Positions 11,251 through 23,120 of a DNA stretch of 64,000 nucleotides are shown one piece after another; positions within the stretch are counted from its first letter, which is position 1, and every line of letters starts with the position of its first letter. Made by a program: the position numbers and the translations under genes. Under the pieces are notes generated by a model. That model was not told the DNA's origin. It saw only the letters and a list, made by a program, of their open reading frames with translations, and ran no database searches. The stretch is from Sepioteuthis lessoniana (lineage: Eukaryota; Mollusca; Cephalopoda; Myopsida; Loliginidae), in the NCBI GenBank assembly GCA_963585895.1, contig OY757947.1, forward strand, positions 35,840,883 to 35,904,882, given 5' to 3'.

Positions 11251-12219
11251 GTAAAAAATATTATAATAAAAATCATTAAAATTAAGAAGTGACACAGTTT
11301 TTCTTTTTTCATTTAATTTAGAATATCTTATTTAAGAATTAAGTTTTTGTTTGAACTAAAAATGAAAAATTATTTTATTTTTGTTTTTGTTTTTAATTAA
11401 TTTTTGGTTTCTTCATGAGACAACACCGAAACTAGTAAAGGAAGTTTATTGACACTTCCACCCAAAATGGCTAATTATTCCATTTTAATCATATGTGTCC
11501 TCAGAAAATTCACAAATGGTGAAATAACGTACAATATTTTTCTTCGTGGCAATTTTTAACTTGATTCATTTTTGTAACTTAATCGTCTAAGAATTTGGTT
11601 AATGAAGGAGCCTAAAATTGAAGTTAAACATTTTTATTGGAGGTTTAAAATCGATATAAAAATAATAAATAAATAACTTTGATTTCATTAGAAAATATTT
11701 ACTTTAATTTTCTTTAGTACTTGCTCAAAAGAAGGTGGGGTTAATGTCCTCCTATCACCAAAGAAAATCTCCTTCTCTCAACAACTTCAAAGACCCAACA
11801 AGGCGTAGTTTTGTCACATGAGACTTATTTGAATATGTACCCTTCCCAAGATCCTGCCATTGATTTTCTTTTTTTTTTTCTTTTTGGGCAAAACATGAAA
11901 TATAATAAGAACTAGATGAATAATGATCAACATCTGCCTTCCGACCATCTGAACAATCTGAAAAGCACATGGGAAAGATTCCATCAGTCCTTCCCGCAAT
12001 TTCACTATCGTTTTCTAACACCCCACCCAATATTTCCGATTAAAAATTGGTCTATTTTATACGAGATTCTTTTAATTACTAATGAACTAAAAAGAACTGT
12101 CCACCATAAACTTCTGTGGTAAAACAAACCATTAATGGGTTACTTTAATAAAATAAAAATGGACACAACATGGAGAGCTACAGAGAACGTCCAACATGTA
12201 AAAGGTTTTGCAAAATGTC

Positions 12220-12650
12220 CCAGACCAAATGGAAGAAAATCGACGCAATAAAACTAAATGCTAAAACGGCTAAGGATACTCGCCCACATTTTAAAGATCT
12301 CGAGATATATATATAAAAGAGGCGGGAAAATAGTAGAAATCAAGTATAATACAAATATAATTGTTTTTGAAAAAAGGAGGATAGTAGAGACCTGAATAGT
12401 TACAAATACTTACGCCACTGTAGCATAAAAAGTGACCACCATCAGAAAAAACAATCACCCAATTACAGAGCTCTCATCGAGAAACTAATATAATTGGAAC
12501 GAGATGATTGGCCATATTTTTAGCTGCTGTTAAAAGACGTACATTTAGTCGAAAGCTATCAAACAGTAGCAGAAACTAAACTGAAAGAACTTAGAAAAAA
12601 AGCAAAACATCCCATTTTAGATGATCGGAGCGATCAGGTTTCTATAGGAT
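12220..12650 (+). other. Coding-like remnant of unknown family
   Basis: One frame reads 'KWKKIDAIKLNAKTAKDT' and then 'RPHFKDLEIYI' before a frameshift caused by a TA-run length change. In unit 2 (about 30370-30790) the same frame continues a few residues further. An inverted copy lies at about 55910-56390. Stops are abundant in every copy. It could be a piece of an old transposon ORF; I do not recognise the family, and chance openness is possible. Confidence 0.25.
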
Positions 12651-13282
12651 CACTTACCTATTAATAGCAATTCACGCTTTCAGTCAATATTATAAGTCAA
12701 ACTTATTATTTTTAATGTGTTGAGAACTGAAAAGAGCCGCAAAAATGTCGAGATTCAATTTGTGGGTTGAAAGCTGTGAATAGTAGCCCCAAATTATTTA
12801 TTGTTCTGCACTCAATCAATAAAAACTTTTTACTGTTTTTCTACTTATTTTAGGCATATCATGTATAGAGTAAATCTTTCTAAATATGTAAATGAACTCA
12901 TCTTTATTTCCGTTTACTCACTGTTAGTGCATCATTGAATATACTAAGGCTAATATTGTTTTTTGGGGAGAGTGGGGAATCGACTGAATATTCCCCCTGG
13001 CACCAACTTAGCCTAGTAGTCCGATCACCAAAATGCATGTATATCACGCTATGGAATCCATAACTACGTACGAATTTACTTATTTACTACTTATTTACAA
13101 AAATAAATCCCCAATAAGATGTGAAATATTAAAATGGAAACAATCTTTAATTAAAAATACAGTCAAATGATTCTTAGAATATTATTCGACGAATAGCGAA
13201 GAAAAGAAAGATATTCGATCAAATAAATCATGTATATAAAAATATCTTCCTTCGGCAAATCAAGTACAGGGCTCGAATCCCT

Positions 13283-13360
13283 TTTCAAAGGAGATGACTC
13301 AGCCTCTCTCTCTGTCTCTCTGTCTCTCTGTCTCTGTCTCTGTCTCTCTCTTTCTGTGAC
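13283..13360. repeat. TCTCTG/TC simple repeat
   Basis: A pyrimidine-rich run of CTCT and CTGTCTCT units. Shorter counterparts occur at 32380-32425 and, inverted, at 55172-55208, showing length change after duplication. Confidence 0.8.
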
Positions 13361-13709
13361 TATTCGTGATAGTCGAGTAGGATAGAAATTATATTTTGAT
13401 CTTGAATATTTTTTAGACAATAGTGTTGACAATAAATAAAATATTTTGTTTTTTTTTAGTCGGTAAGTTTAAGCAATGAATGTTTGATAAAAATTGCCAT
13501 GAATATTTTCTTTTTAAAGTATGGATGATCAAACGCGTTATCATTCATGGTTTTATAGTAATATATTCCCTTCAAAACATAAGTCTCTCTTTAGCCTTTG
13601 TCTTTATTTCTCGTGCGGGCCTCCGTAAAAAGTATCGTCCAATAAGAACGCAGACTAAAAAGTCTATGAAGCATAAAATATATATATCTAATAAGTCAAA
13701 TTCGTCTGA

Positions 13710-13935
13710 GGTGGTGTCCTCGTGGTGTAATGGTTAATCATTGAACTGTGGGTTCGTCGTAAGCGAGTTCGAGTTTCGATTTCGCTTTTATGTCCACTTT
13801 CGGACAAATACCCTTGGGAAAGGTATGAACCTCCTTTTCCTCCCAGCTATGGGTAAAAATTGTACCACTACTGTTCTTTTAGAAGGATGGCTTTTGCATT
13901 AAATAACCTACAGTGGTTGATCTGCCATTAAATAA
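13710..13935 (+). repeat. tRNA-derived SINE
   Basis: It starts with GTCCTCGTGGTGTAATGGTTA, an A-box-bearing tRNA-like head, with a GCGAGTTCGAGTTTCG B-box-like segment at about 13760-13775. The body of about 150 bp ends in TTAAATAAACAAACC. Unit 2 has no such element at the equivalent place (near 32620), so it inserted in unit 1 or was lost elsewhere. I could not define target-site duplications. Confidence 0.65.
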
Positions 13936-14390
13936 ACAAACCAAAATTATCATTTTTTATGTTAATTTTAAACTATCAACAAAAACGTTTAACCCGATTT
14001 TGTTCCTTTGTTAACCACATCACTAAATGATTAAACTACAAAAATTAATATGGTCAAAAAATGTTGGGAAGAACAAAATTGTCAATCAATTCAACATTTT
14101 TGAAATTTCAAGGGACTTATATGATTAAAATGGAATAATTAGCCATTTCTTGTGGATGTGAGTTTGTTTGGATGTCAAAACGTTCCTCTCATAGTTTTTT
14201 GTGTAGTCCCATGAAGAAAGGAAAGGTTGATTAAAAATAAAAATAAAAACAGAAATCAAACAATTTTTCCTTTTTAATTCAAACAACAACATCATTCTTA
14301 AAGAAGATATTCTAAATTCCATTCTAAAAGGAAAAAAAGTCTCGCTTCTTAATTTTGGTACTTTGAATTAAAAGATTTTTCTATCAAGAA

Positions 14391-14511
14391 TTCAATAAAT
14401 ACGAAAACAATACTGCTGGCTTCAACCGTCGAACCTGCTTGAAAGCTACACTTTGGTCGAGACAATTGATTCTTCATTGAACCTCAATTCACGTATATTA
14501 GCCACTTGTAC
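14391..14511 (+). other. Conserved exon-like block with GTAAGT donor (unit 1 B gene)
   Basis: The block contains the AATACGAAAACAATACTGCT phrase shared by all 5' modules and ends at TTGTAC, followed by GTAAGTAG from 14512. With the acceptor AG at 15385-15386 it implies an intron of 875 bp, the shortest among the units that keep a coding exon. Confidence 0.55.
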
Positions 14512-15386
14512 GTAAGTAGATTTTCTCAAATATTTGATTATGTAAAATGTTGAATATGGAGTATAACTAATTATCTGTAATCATTGTTCATTTCAGCTGT
14601 TCTTTTGGTGAATTTTTTTTGGTGAAATTTCATTGTTTATATTTATCGACTATGAAAACAAAAAAGCCAACTATTTTATTTATTGTCAACTAAAACAAAT
14701 TGTCTAAAACGAATCTACTTTTAGAGATAAGTGCCACCCATGTATGTTTAGTTGAGAATAATATAGAAATTAAAGGCTTACTATAAAGATAAGGTTCTTT
14801 TTCAGTGATTTTCTTTATGCATTTTAAAATTACATATTTTACTTGCTAAGAAAAGTGTGGGGGGAATTTTTTCTTCTCGTTCACAATCACCTACATACAA
14901 TTTCCTAAGACGCCTAAAATATGCAGTTTCGTCATTTCATACTTATAAAACTTCGTACTTTCCTCATTAGAATGTTTTAACCATAAACTGCTTTTCTTTT
15001 CGTGACAAATGCAACATGCTAAATAAGAACTAAATAAGTAAATATCGACATTTGTCTTTCAGCAAAGCGAAAAGAACAAAAAACCAAATTCTCCAACCAC
15101 AAAGACATCACACTTTCGTTGTCTGACCTTGCTAACCATGAAGACATCTTGGTCGATAGTCTGCGAAATTTTTTGTATGACTAAGGAAGTGCAAAAAACT
15201 GACCACTGAAAACTTCCGCCAGAAAGAGGAGGGGCATTTTTCTCTATGATAAAAACTACATATGGTCTCATCGGCAGTAATCGCTATGAAATCTGGTATG
15301 GTGCAATAAATTACTGAATTATTCTTTTACTTGGTGATACTTGTGCTCCAGAAACAGATAGTTATCTCTTGTTTTTTCTATTACAG

Positions 15387-15635
15387 ATTTTAACTTGAAG
15401 AATATCTTGACTTTGGATACCGTATTTTCTTGAAGAGCGGGATTTTCAAAGAAACCCTATTGAAAACAAATATGTGAATATCTACAAGGATAAATTATAT
15501 TCTTTGGAAGGATGGACTGTTTATTTTTTGTTTTATTTTTCATAGTTTGGTGGCGTGTATGCAGATAAATACTGGTGAGAAATATTTTGTAAAATCGATT
15601 GGTCTTCTTATCCGGGTGAGAAATTCTAATGAAAT
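15387..15635 (+). other. 5' UTR part of the unit 1 B-type coding exon
   Basis: It begins right after the acceptor (TTTTTTCTATTACAG). Near 15559-15582 it carries a vestige of a finger linker, readable as INTGEKYF out of frame with the ATG. This suggests that a longer finger array once extended further 5'. Confidence 0.5.
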
Positions 15636-16739
15636 ATGCAAACAAAAATCAAAGAAAAGCCATTGTCTTGTAAAATATGCGGCTCATCGTTTTCAACTAT
15701 GATGGAATCCGAAGTGCATATACAAACAAATTTTGGAGAGAATTGTGAATCGTCTGGCTCAAGCTTTACAACCAATTCCCGAGATCAAGTGGATATGAAA
15801 GGACTCAAAAGAGAGAAACAACATATTTGTGAAATTTGTTCCTCTTTCTTATCAGGACAATCAGATTTAGAGAGGCATATAAGAATACATTCTGGAGAGA
15901 GGCCATATTCCTGTGAAATATGTGATTCCTACTTTTCACTAAAATCAACCTTCGATAAACATATGCGAACACACAGAGGAGAGAAGCCGCATTCTTGTAA
16001 AATATGTGACTCTTCCTTTTCCCAAAAATCACATTTAGATTATCATAGGCGAATACACACGGGAGAGAAGCCATATTCTTGTAAAATATATGACTCTTCC
16101 TTTGCACAACAATCAGATTTAGAGAAGCATATAAGAATACACACTGGAGAGAGGCCATATTCCTGTGAAATATGTAACTCTTCCTTTTCCCGAAAAACAA
16201 CTTTAGATAATCATAGGCGGAGACACACAGGAGAGAAGCCATATTCTTGTAAAATATGTGATACTTTCTTTTCCCCAAAATCACATTTGCATAGACATAG
16301 GCGAACACACACTGGAGAGAAGCCATATTCTTGTGAAATATGTGACTCCCCCTTTTCCCAAAAATCACATTTGAATATTCATATGCGAACGCACACAGGA
16401 GAGAAGCCCTATTCCTGTGAAATATGTGACTCCTCCTTTTCTGTAAAATCAGCATTAGATAGTCATTGGCGAACACACACAGGAGAGAAGCCATATTCCT
16501 GTGAAATATGTGACTCCGCCTTTTCAGTAAAATCAAATTTGAATATTCATATGCGAACACACACAGGAGAGAAGCCATATTCCTGTGACATATGTAACAC
16601 CTACTTTTCAGTAAAATCAAGTTTGAATATTCATAGGCGAATTCACATAAGAGGGAAGCCTTATTCCTGTAAAATATGTGACCCTTCCTTTTCCCCAAAA
16701 CCAGCTTTGGATAAGCATAAGCTAACACACACAGGATAG
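15636..16739 (+). CDS. C2H2 zinc-finger protein, B-type (unit 1), 367 aa, truncated array
   Basis: The ATG opens MQTKIKEKPLSCKIC. Thirteen finger units follow; from the third on they are in perfect 28-residue phase, starting at residues 63, 91, 119 and so on to 343. Finger 1 has Asn for the final His. Finger 2 is three residues short and has lost its ligands. Finger 6 has Tyr for the second Cys (CKIY). The other ten are intact. Linkers are TGEKP or TGERP. The frame ends at TAG 16737-16739, where the linker Glu codon GAG became TAG. Homologous fingers continue in the same frame to 17322 as a dead array, so the protein is a truncated form of a longer ancestor of about 20 fingers. DNA-contact residues vary between fingers. 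Expression and function are unknown; the partner gene is the divergent A-type at 7910. Confidence 0.75.
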   Translation: MQTKIKEKPLSCKICGSSFSTMMESEVHIQTNFGENCESSGSSFTTNSRDQVDMKGLKREKQHICEICSSFLSGQSDLERHIRIHSGERPYSCEICDSYFSLKSTFDKHMRTHRGEKPHSCKICDSSFSQKSHLDYHRRIHTGEKPYSCKIYDSSFAQQSDLEKHIRIHTGERPYSCEICNSSFSRKTTLDNHRRRHTGEKPYSCKICDTFFSPKSHLHRHRRTHTGEKPYSCEICDSPFSQKSHLNIHMRTHTGEKPYSCEICDSSFSVKSALDSHWRTHTGEKPYSCEICDSAFSVKSNLNIHMRTHTGEKPYSCDICNTYFSVKSSLNIHRRIHIRGKPYSCKICDPSFSPKPALDKHKLTHTG

Positions 16740-17322
<583 letters not shown>

Positions 17323-18276
17323 GAAAAACCATCTTCTTGTTGATTTGTAGTTCTCTATTTTCAAATATGTCACGTTTACTAGTGCACACGAAAAATCCCA
17401 CTGGATAAAACAAAACTTTTTCTGTTGAATGTGATTCTTCTTTTTTGATCTTTTCAAATATCCTGGTACCATGTACAGACAATAACGATTGTATGGAGTC
17501 CTGGATAGGACAATAAAATGCATCTTATGGTGAGGCTCCGGTTCTGATGGTTTAGGAAATATGGAGTACCCGTTCATTGCCATTAATCCTAGATCCATTC
17601 AGACTTAAGTAGCTCTACTTGTTTGAATCTCATAAATAGGTCAAATGGATCTGTTTCTAAAATAATTTCATAAGAATCCTTAAACATTGAAAATATATTA
17701 ATGTTAATAACATTCTAAGAGGGAAGTGTTGTTCTTTTATGTTACAACTGATTTCATAGAAAAATCCAAACCCACAAAATAACTTAAATATACACACACA
17801 CAGAGACAGACATAAACACGTTTCCAACACACAATTACCCAGGGAGGAAAATTAGAAGTCAGCTGAAATTCATGGCACAGCAACTATCACAGATTATTTA
17901 GGGTAAAAGAGTAATAAAAGAGAAAAAAAAACTGACACACACACATATACGCACACAAAGACACACACAGAAGCACTAGGGTGGGAGGAAGATTGGTAGT
18001 CACCTAAATCTTATGGTATATCAACTATCATAGATTTTTTTAGGTGGAAGAAGAGTAACAAAAGGAAAAATATCCCGAAATATATATGTAAAAAGAAAAA
18101 ACCCCAAGAGAACAAATAAAAAAAGAGAAACAACACATGCAGAGATTAAAATTGGTCAAGAAAAATTAAACCGAACTGTAAATTCGCAGACTCAAATCCT
18201 GAAATTAAAATAACCTCAACCTCATCAAAATAATCACCACTATATAAATTAAAGGAAATACAAGATTAAACCATTT
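17323..18276. other. 3' flank of B unit with CA-rich runs
   Basis: Non-coding. About 17755-18240 matches 41585-42764 (which has an RTE inserted) and, inverted, 45332-45760. It contains two ACACAC-type runs near 17790-17825 and 17936-17970. This block forms the inner ends of the giant inverted repeat arms. Confidence 0.6.
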
Positions 18277-19110
18277 TTTATAGTGGAACTCACCTTGTTA
18301 ACCTCAGTTGACAAATAAAAGTAAAGTTGGCGACCGTAGTCGAGGGCGACCAGGAGGATCCCTTTTCTATAGCTACTACACCGAGGTGTAAAAGAGGGCG
18401 CTTCTCTTTTCCCTGAATTGTTCCACTTTACCTTTGATACGTACCTTATATTGCTGAGTGTTAAGCGAGAAGATATCAAGTACTATTTTTAAAGTCTTTA
18501 GTATGACGCGACCTGGGATTGAACCTTGGTCTCCTGGACCATTGCCGAACACTCTACCTTGTAGGCCAATGAGCCGGTCGAGTTGACAAATAATTGACAT
18601 TTTGTATTATGAAAACCATGATTTCTTATTGATATATAACACAAATGACAAAATACTGGAAGTTGCGTCTTGTGTTTTCAAGTTGTTTATATTTTCAAAA
18701 ATGGGAGCTAACATCTTGGTTGCCATCTTACAAACACTCAAAATCAAACGATCGAGATCAATAAAATATTCTTGTATTTGACTAAAAGATTACACAAATG
18801 CGATTCCGTCCATTCAGGTTGGGCCGTAGAATACGGTGACTCCATTCCTGTTGAGAGGTAAAACTCCTCCCACGGGATAATTCGTTAGCTGTGGGTGGCA
18901 ACACATGATGCCTGAGAACGATTCCCTTGTAGCTGAGTAGGTCTTGACACGGTAACCAACTAGTTAAGTCATTATCAACACACCCCTTTTGTCCTTACTG
19001 GGCTAGACAGACAGTCGGAGAGGTCCGATCCGATCAATCGACTGCTTATGTCAAGCCCTAGCACCTCATATGATTGTGCCAATGGGATTCTTTAGTTGAT
19101 CCTATGGAAA
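18277..19110 (+). repeat. Repeat R, copy 2, interrupted by a SINE
   Basis: Same family as 1888-2560, but with only one ~109-bp core (from about 18828). It is interrupted by a SINE at 18319-18580 that copy 1 lacks. It marks the start of unit 2. Confidence 0.7.
18319..18580 (-). repeat. tRNA-derived SINE with 13-bp target-site duplication
   Basis: AGTTGACAAATAA occurs on both sides, at 18306-18318 and 18581-18593. Read on the minus strand, the element has a tRNA-like head with a perfect GGTTCAATCCC B box and an A-box region around TACAAGGTAGAGTG, then a body of about 180 bp ending in an A/T tail. The empty site is preserved in repeat R copy 1 (near 1915-1935). This is the clearest SINE in the window. 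Confidence 0.9.
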
Positions 19111-19114
19111 ATAA

Positions 19115-19290
19115 ATCATCACCATCATTAAGTCACATTGTCAGCACAAAATTCCTTGACTCTCTCTCTATCTCCCTCTCTCTCGCCAACCGTCCCTATC
19201 ATCAATCGGTCCTGGCAAGTCTGCTAAACAACATCTAGTGTCCGCACAGAGATAATGTCCTGGTCGGCTAACCCTGCCGCGTCCATGTGT
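19115..19290 (-). mobile_element. Decayed RTE 3' tail fragment
   Basis: An ATCATCACCATCATTA run is followed by sequence that on the minus strand resembles the RTE C-terminal tail and the words around AGCAGACTTGCCAGGACCG. It is diverged and short. Confidence 0.5.
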
Positions 19291-19359
19291 AAGGTCTTTA
19301 GAAAAAGTTTGCTTCTTAGTTACTTAAGACTACTTTTCCATCAGAGTTCGTTCGCAATC

Positions 19360-21049
19360 TTCTTCAAAAAAATGTCCTCACACTCCTAATAGATGGAGTT
19401 TTTACTTTAGACTTACATAATTATGTACCCTCCCCATTGATCCATAAATTGCTATTTTCGTGAAAATGCTATACGCTAAAAAAGAACTACGTAAGTAAAT
19501 ATCGATATTTGTTTTCCACCAAGATATCACTCCTTCGTTTTCTGACGTTACTAACTCTGAATGTATCTTGCTCAATAGACTTCGAGATTTCTTTGAATGA
19601 CTAATGAACCAAAGAGAACAACCTACCGAAAGATTCTGTGAGAAAAAGCCGGGTGGGATTTTTCTATCCGTCTGCTATTTCCTACATATAAGTGTTTGTA
19701 ATATTTCTTATGATTTCTTCGTTTTTAATAGTATCTCAACCATTGTGGTTTATTTAATGTCAAAACACTTTCTGAGAAAGCAAAGTAATAATAATTGTTA
19801 ATCCATATATGGGAGTGGTAGATTGAGATTCTTTTTTTTTCTAAAGTTATTCGTCAGAAATTGAATGTAATAATGGGACTGGAGTTCAAACCCTGTAACA
19901 GTCCAGTACGTTTGAAACTACGTCAAGGGGACTTCAATCCATTCCTCATTTAAAATGCTCAAAAGGTAAATTCAAGTGTAAAATAAAACTTTACATAAAA
20001 ACATTTCTGAGAGGGATAAAGGAAGATTCATAGCTTTTCCAAAGGGTATTAATCCGTTGTTTATTGCAATAGTTCGAAGAAAGTTCAAACCACATCACAG
20101 TTCATGTCATTTGCCATTTCACCAAGGAGACTTGTCCCCATTTCTCATTTGAAAAGTTGAGAAGATAACTTCTAAAGAGTAAAAATAGATAAATAAATAA
20201 ACAAAAACAAGTAATTTAAAAACTCTTTTAATTTATCTTCAGTTATTAGTAAATTATTGGTAAATATTCATAAAAGTGAGAATGTTTTCCAAGTGCAAAT
20301 TATTACAATTTTTATCTACAGATAGATAAATTTTCACAAATTTCTTCCCTTCAGTAAAATTTTAAAATTGTCTTCTTTTCTCAAATCTTTCTTCTTCCTT
20401 ATAGCACAAAAATGATCTTTCTTTCTCTATTCAAAGGAGAAATCGCCAGATTTCTTTAATTTCAATAAATGGATTCGTTTATTAAAAGTCAGATTCATTT
20501 TAGAATGTGATGATGTGCGTTTCATCACTGACTTTATTGTGACTGTAACATGAGACGATCGTTGTACAGTGGTTGCAATTTTGTTTCTTACACTTACCAT
20601 CCATTGATTTTCTTTTTAATAAGTGATTACCTGTCATAACGGGATGATTTATCTGTTTATTTCTTCTTTCTGCGCAGATGTAAGTCCATAGTTTTCCCTT
20701 CTTTTCTTGTCTTTTACTGTTTAGACATACAAGTCTCTTTTCGAAAAAAAAAGGTCTCTGTTATATATTCTTCATTTCTATTCGGTGAGTTCAGCAAAGA
20801 CTTTATTACATTTTCATTTGCCTCTACGATCATTCACGTCTCCACTGATGATTAAAACGTTTAATTCGAGAATGTTTCGAACAAGAAAATTATAGCTCAT
20901 TCTAGAAACGATGATGTCTGTTTCATTTCTGACTTTAGTGGAACTAAAGGATAAGATAATTGTAGATTATCAAACTTATTTCTTACAGTCTTCAACGTTT
21001 TTCTCTTAAAATTGACTGAATGACATTACATGACGTCTTGCGTCTTTCC
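19360..21049 (+). other. Decayed A-type intron/5' region
   Basis: Colinear but diverged match to about 58400-59940 on the same strand, and to the inverted 8812-11161 and 26463-28721. It includes the CTCCTAATAGATGGAGTTTT phrase, the paired tRNA-like units (19868-20160) and the ...GACATTACATGACGTCTTG phrase near 21030. It then jumps straight into zinc-finger sequence, so the splice acceptor and 5' coding part have been deleted. Confidence 0.6.
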
Positions 21050-21290
21050 TGTGACATGTGTTACTCTTCCTTTGCAAATAAGAAAAAACAACTTTGAATC
21101 GTCACAAGGGAACACCCTAGAGGGAAGCCATATTACTGTAAAATGTGTAACTCTTTTTTTTTCACACAAATCAAGTTTGAACAGGCATATGAAAAAGCAC
21201 TGATGAGAGAAGCCACATTCTTGTGAAGTTTATAGCTCTTCATTATAAGTAAGTCACGTTTGGCTTTGCACAGGATGAAAATAAACTTTT
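21050..21290 (+). pseudogene. Two-finger zinc-finger relic
   Basis: CCTGTGACATGTGTTACTC encodes a SCDMCYSSF finger start, broken within the finger. A second piece reads REHPRGKPYYCKMCNSFFF before a T-run frameshift. A terminal-finger phrase (AACAGGCATATGAAAAAGCA, then CTGATGA) follows. It is the remains of another ZNF gene lying between units 1 and 2. Confidence 0.75.
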
Positions 21291-21389
21291 TCTGATGAAC
21301 GAGAATCTTCGTTTAAAATTTAAATGAAAATTGCTGGTAAAATTTACTTAGAGAATACATATTTCAAAAAGACCCTGGAATTTACGAGA

Positions 21390-22790
21390 TTTCCAAGAAC
21401 ATGTCCACCAGTTTCCGAGAACTACCATTTTGTTTAGAGATATCTCGTTTTTGATTAAACAGATGTACTCCGTTTTGTATGCATTCATGTAGAGGCCAAA
21501 ACCACTTGCTACCAGCTCCAGAGTACGCAGCAGGAATTTGTCTTGGGTAGGTGTATTTGCCCGAGGCGCTATGTCATCTGCGTAGTCTGCGTCTGTAGTA
21601 GATTGTGCGGAGTAACGCCTGCTTCTTGCCTTTCTTAGTATAAAGCCATTTTATTTCATTAGATCTGTCGACGCACGAAGTACGTAATTTTGACTGATTA
21701 TGAACAGATATGAGGCTAATGTATCCCCATGTAGAACATCAACAGCAATGTCAAAATGTCTGTGTCTCCATATGGTGAGCAAACTTTTACTTTCGTGTTT
21801 TTCGAGAGCATCATTATGGCTCTGACAGTTTCTTTGGGGAGACCAGAGGCTAGAATTATTTGCTCTTCCTTTTCTCAGTGAATATGGAATTAAATGCGTT
21901 GTAGAAATCTACAAATTAGAGTGTCCCCTCGAGATTTTTTACACGAACTCTTAATATTTGACGCATTGTGAAAATCTGTGATGTGGATTGGTTTCTCAGA
22001 AAACCATTTTGATTCTTCCAATGAATTTTCTTAATTTCTGATACGATGCGGTTGAGTAATAGAGCATTTTAAATTTTAGCCGCAATGGAAATAAGGGTTT
22101 ATGCCTTGGTAGTTCTTGGCAATTCCGAAGACACGTTTCATGGGGAAAGGGAAGATGTAACCTTTTGTCCATCTGTCTATTGTGTTCTAGTTTTATACGG
22201 CGTTGCTGTATTGGAACAATAAGTTTTCAAATTTCCTTGTCTTCCATACTTTTGGTGGTATTTCATCAAGCCAGGCAGGTTTCCTGTTTTGAATTTATGT
22301 TCCTACAGCGTCAAGTTCTTCTTGGGTAAACTGTCCTAGTTTGATGTCTAGTTGATTATAAATAATTTTCGTGATAGGTTTATCTGTAAATTTTTAAGAT
22401 TTCACCGCAGATTCTTGAAATGTGCTATCCACATGTACATTGGTTCTTATTGCTGGCAGCTTTTCTTTACTGCCACGCTATTCGTGATTGTCTATCTTCT
22501 TCTGATTTTCTAATTTGATTGATCTGTTGAATGTATTGTATTTGGATAACGTGTTATAGCAGAGGATGAGGTCCGTTTCATCAGGAGAATTAGCAGGACT
22601 ACAGATTGAAATGATTGTTTCGCTGGGGGTTGCCGTTAAACGTAGCTACCGTAATTCTCGTCTATATTTTCTCGATGCTCTTAACTGATTATAGCACACA
22701 AAGACTGAGAAACATTCCAACAGCCCCTAAGACGGCATTGACAGAGTTTTTCCCAGAAGATTCATAAACAAATGTCCATCTATTGCCAGT
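21390..22790 (-). mobile_element. RTE-clade LINE fragment (endonuclease to RT)
   Basis: On the minus strand it runs from the EN segment (about 22560-22760) through the linker and the RT. The RT catalytic motif is near 21555-21585 and still reads TDADYADDIA. Both ends are missing and frameshifts are frequent. It is clearly more diverged than the copies at 34101-38070 and 49000-52145, so it is an older insertion or a different subfamily. It corresponds to 3799-5060 in unit 1. Confidence 0.8.
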
Positions 22791-23120
22791 ATCGTTAAAT
22801 ACTGCTGCTATTTGCTGGATTGAAGCTCATCATATTTTTTGTAAATACTCACAAACGTTGAATACATACTTTACGCGATAATCTGTAGATTTCATCGTAA
22901 TTTCCAAGATATAATCAAGAAACCGGTTTGTAATTATTTACAAATAAGCAATAGACATATTTTACATGATAAATAGTTGATTTCTTCTAAATCAAGTTAT
23001 AATAGTTATAATAGTTAATCGGGCAATAGGAATTAAATGGTATCAATAGTAGCTCTGTATGTGTGTGTGTATGTACACATATAAATATGTGTATATGTGT
23101 TGGGGTGTATTTATGTATAT
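22791..23120. other. Conserved non-coding flank (unit 2)
   Basis: Near-copy of 5030-5390. No gene is seen; a short TG-rich run occurs at about 23050-23105. Confidence 0.55.

Larger units (their letters stand above)
11251..14390. promoter_or_regulatory. Head-to-head intergenic region of the unit 1 A/B ZNF pair
   Basis: This 3.1-kb stretch separates the divergent A-type (-) and B-type (+) 5' exon blocks, so it should hold both promoters. That role is inferred from position only. The two ends mirror each other: 11340-11690 reads inverted against 13940-14330, sharing the 'ATTAAAATGGAATAATTAG' phrase and a ...TTCATGAGACAACAC-type phrase. Also present are a degraded coding-like remnant (12220-12650), a (TCTCTG)n run (about 13300-13358) and a SINE (13710-13935). 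Compared with units 2 and 3, about 0.55 kb is missing near 11690-11700. Confidence 0.45.

Noticed and set aside
18490-18580. tRNA gene candidate on the minus strand with a perfect B box
   Set aside because: It is the head of a SINE delimited by a 13-bp target duplication; the acceptor and anticodon arms do not pair. The same reasoning applies to 456-535 and 13710-13790.
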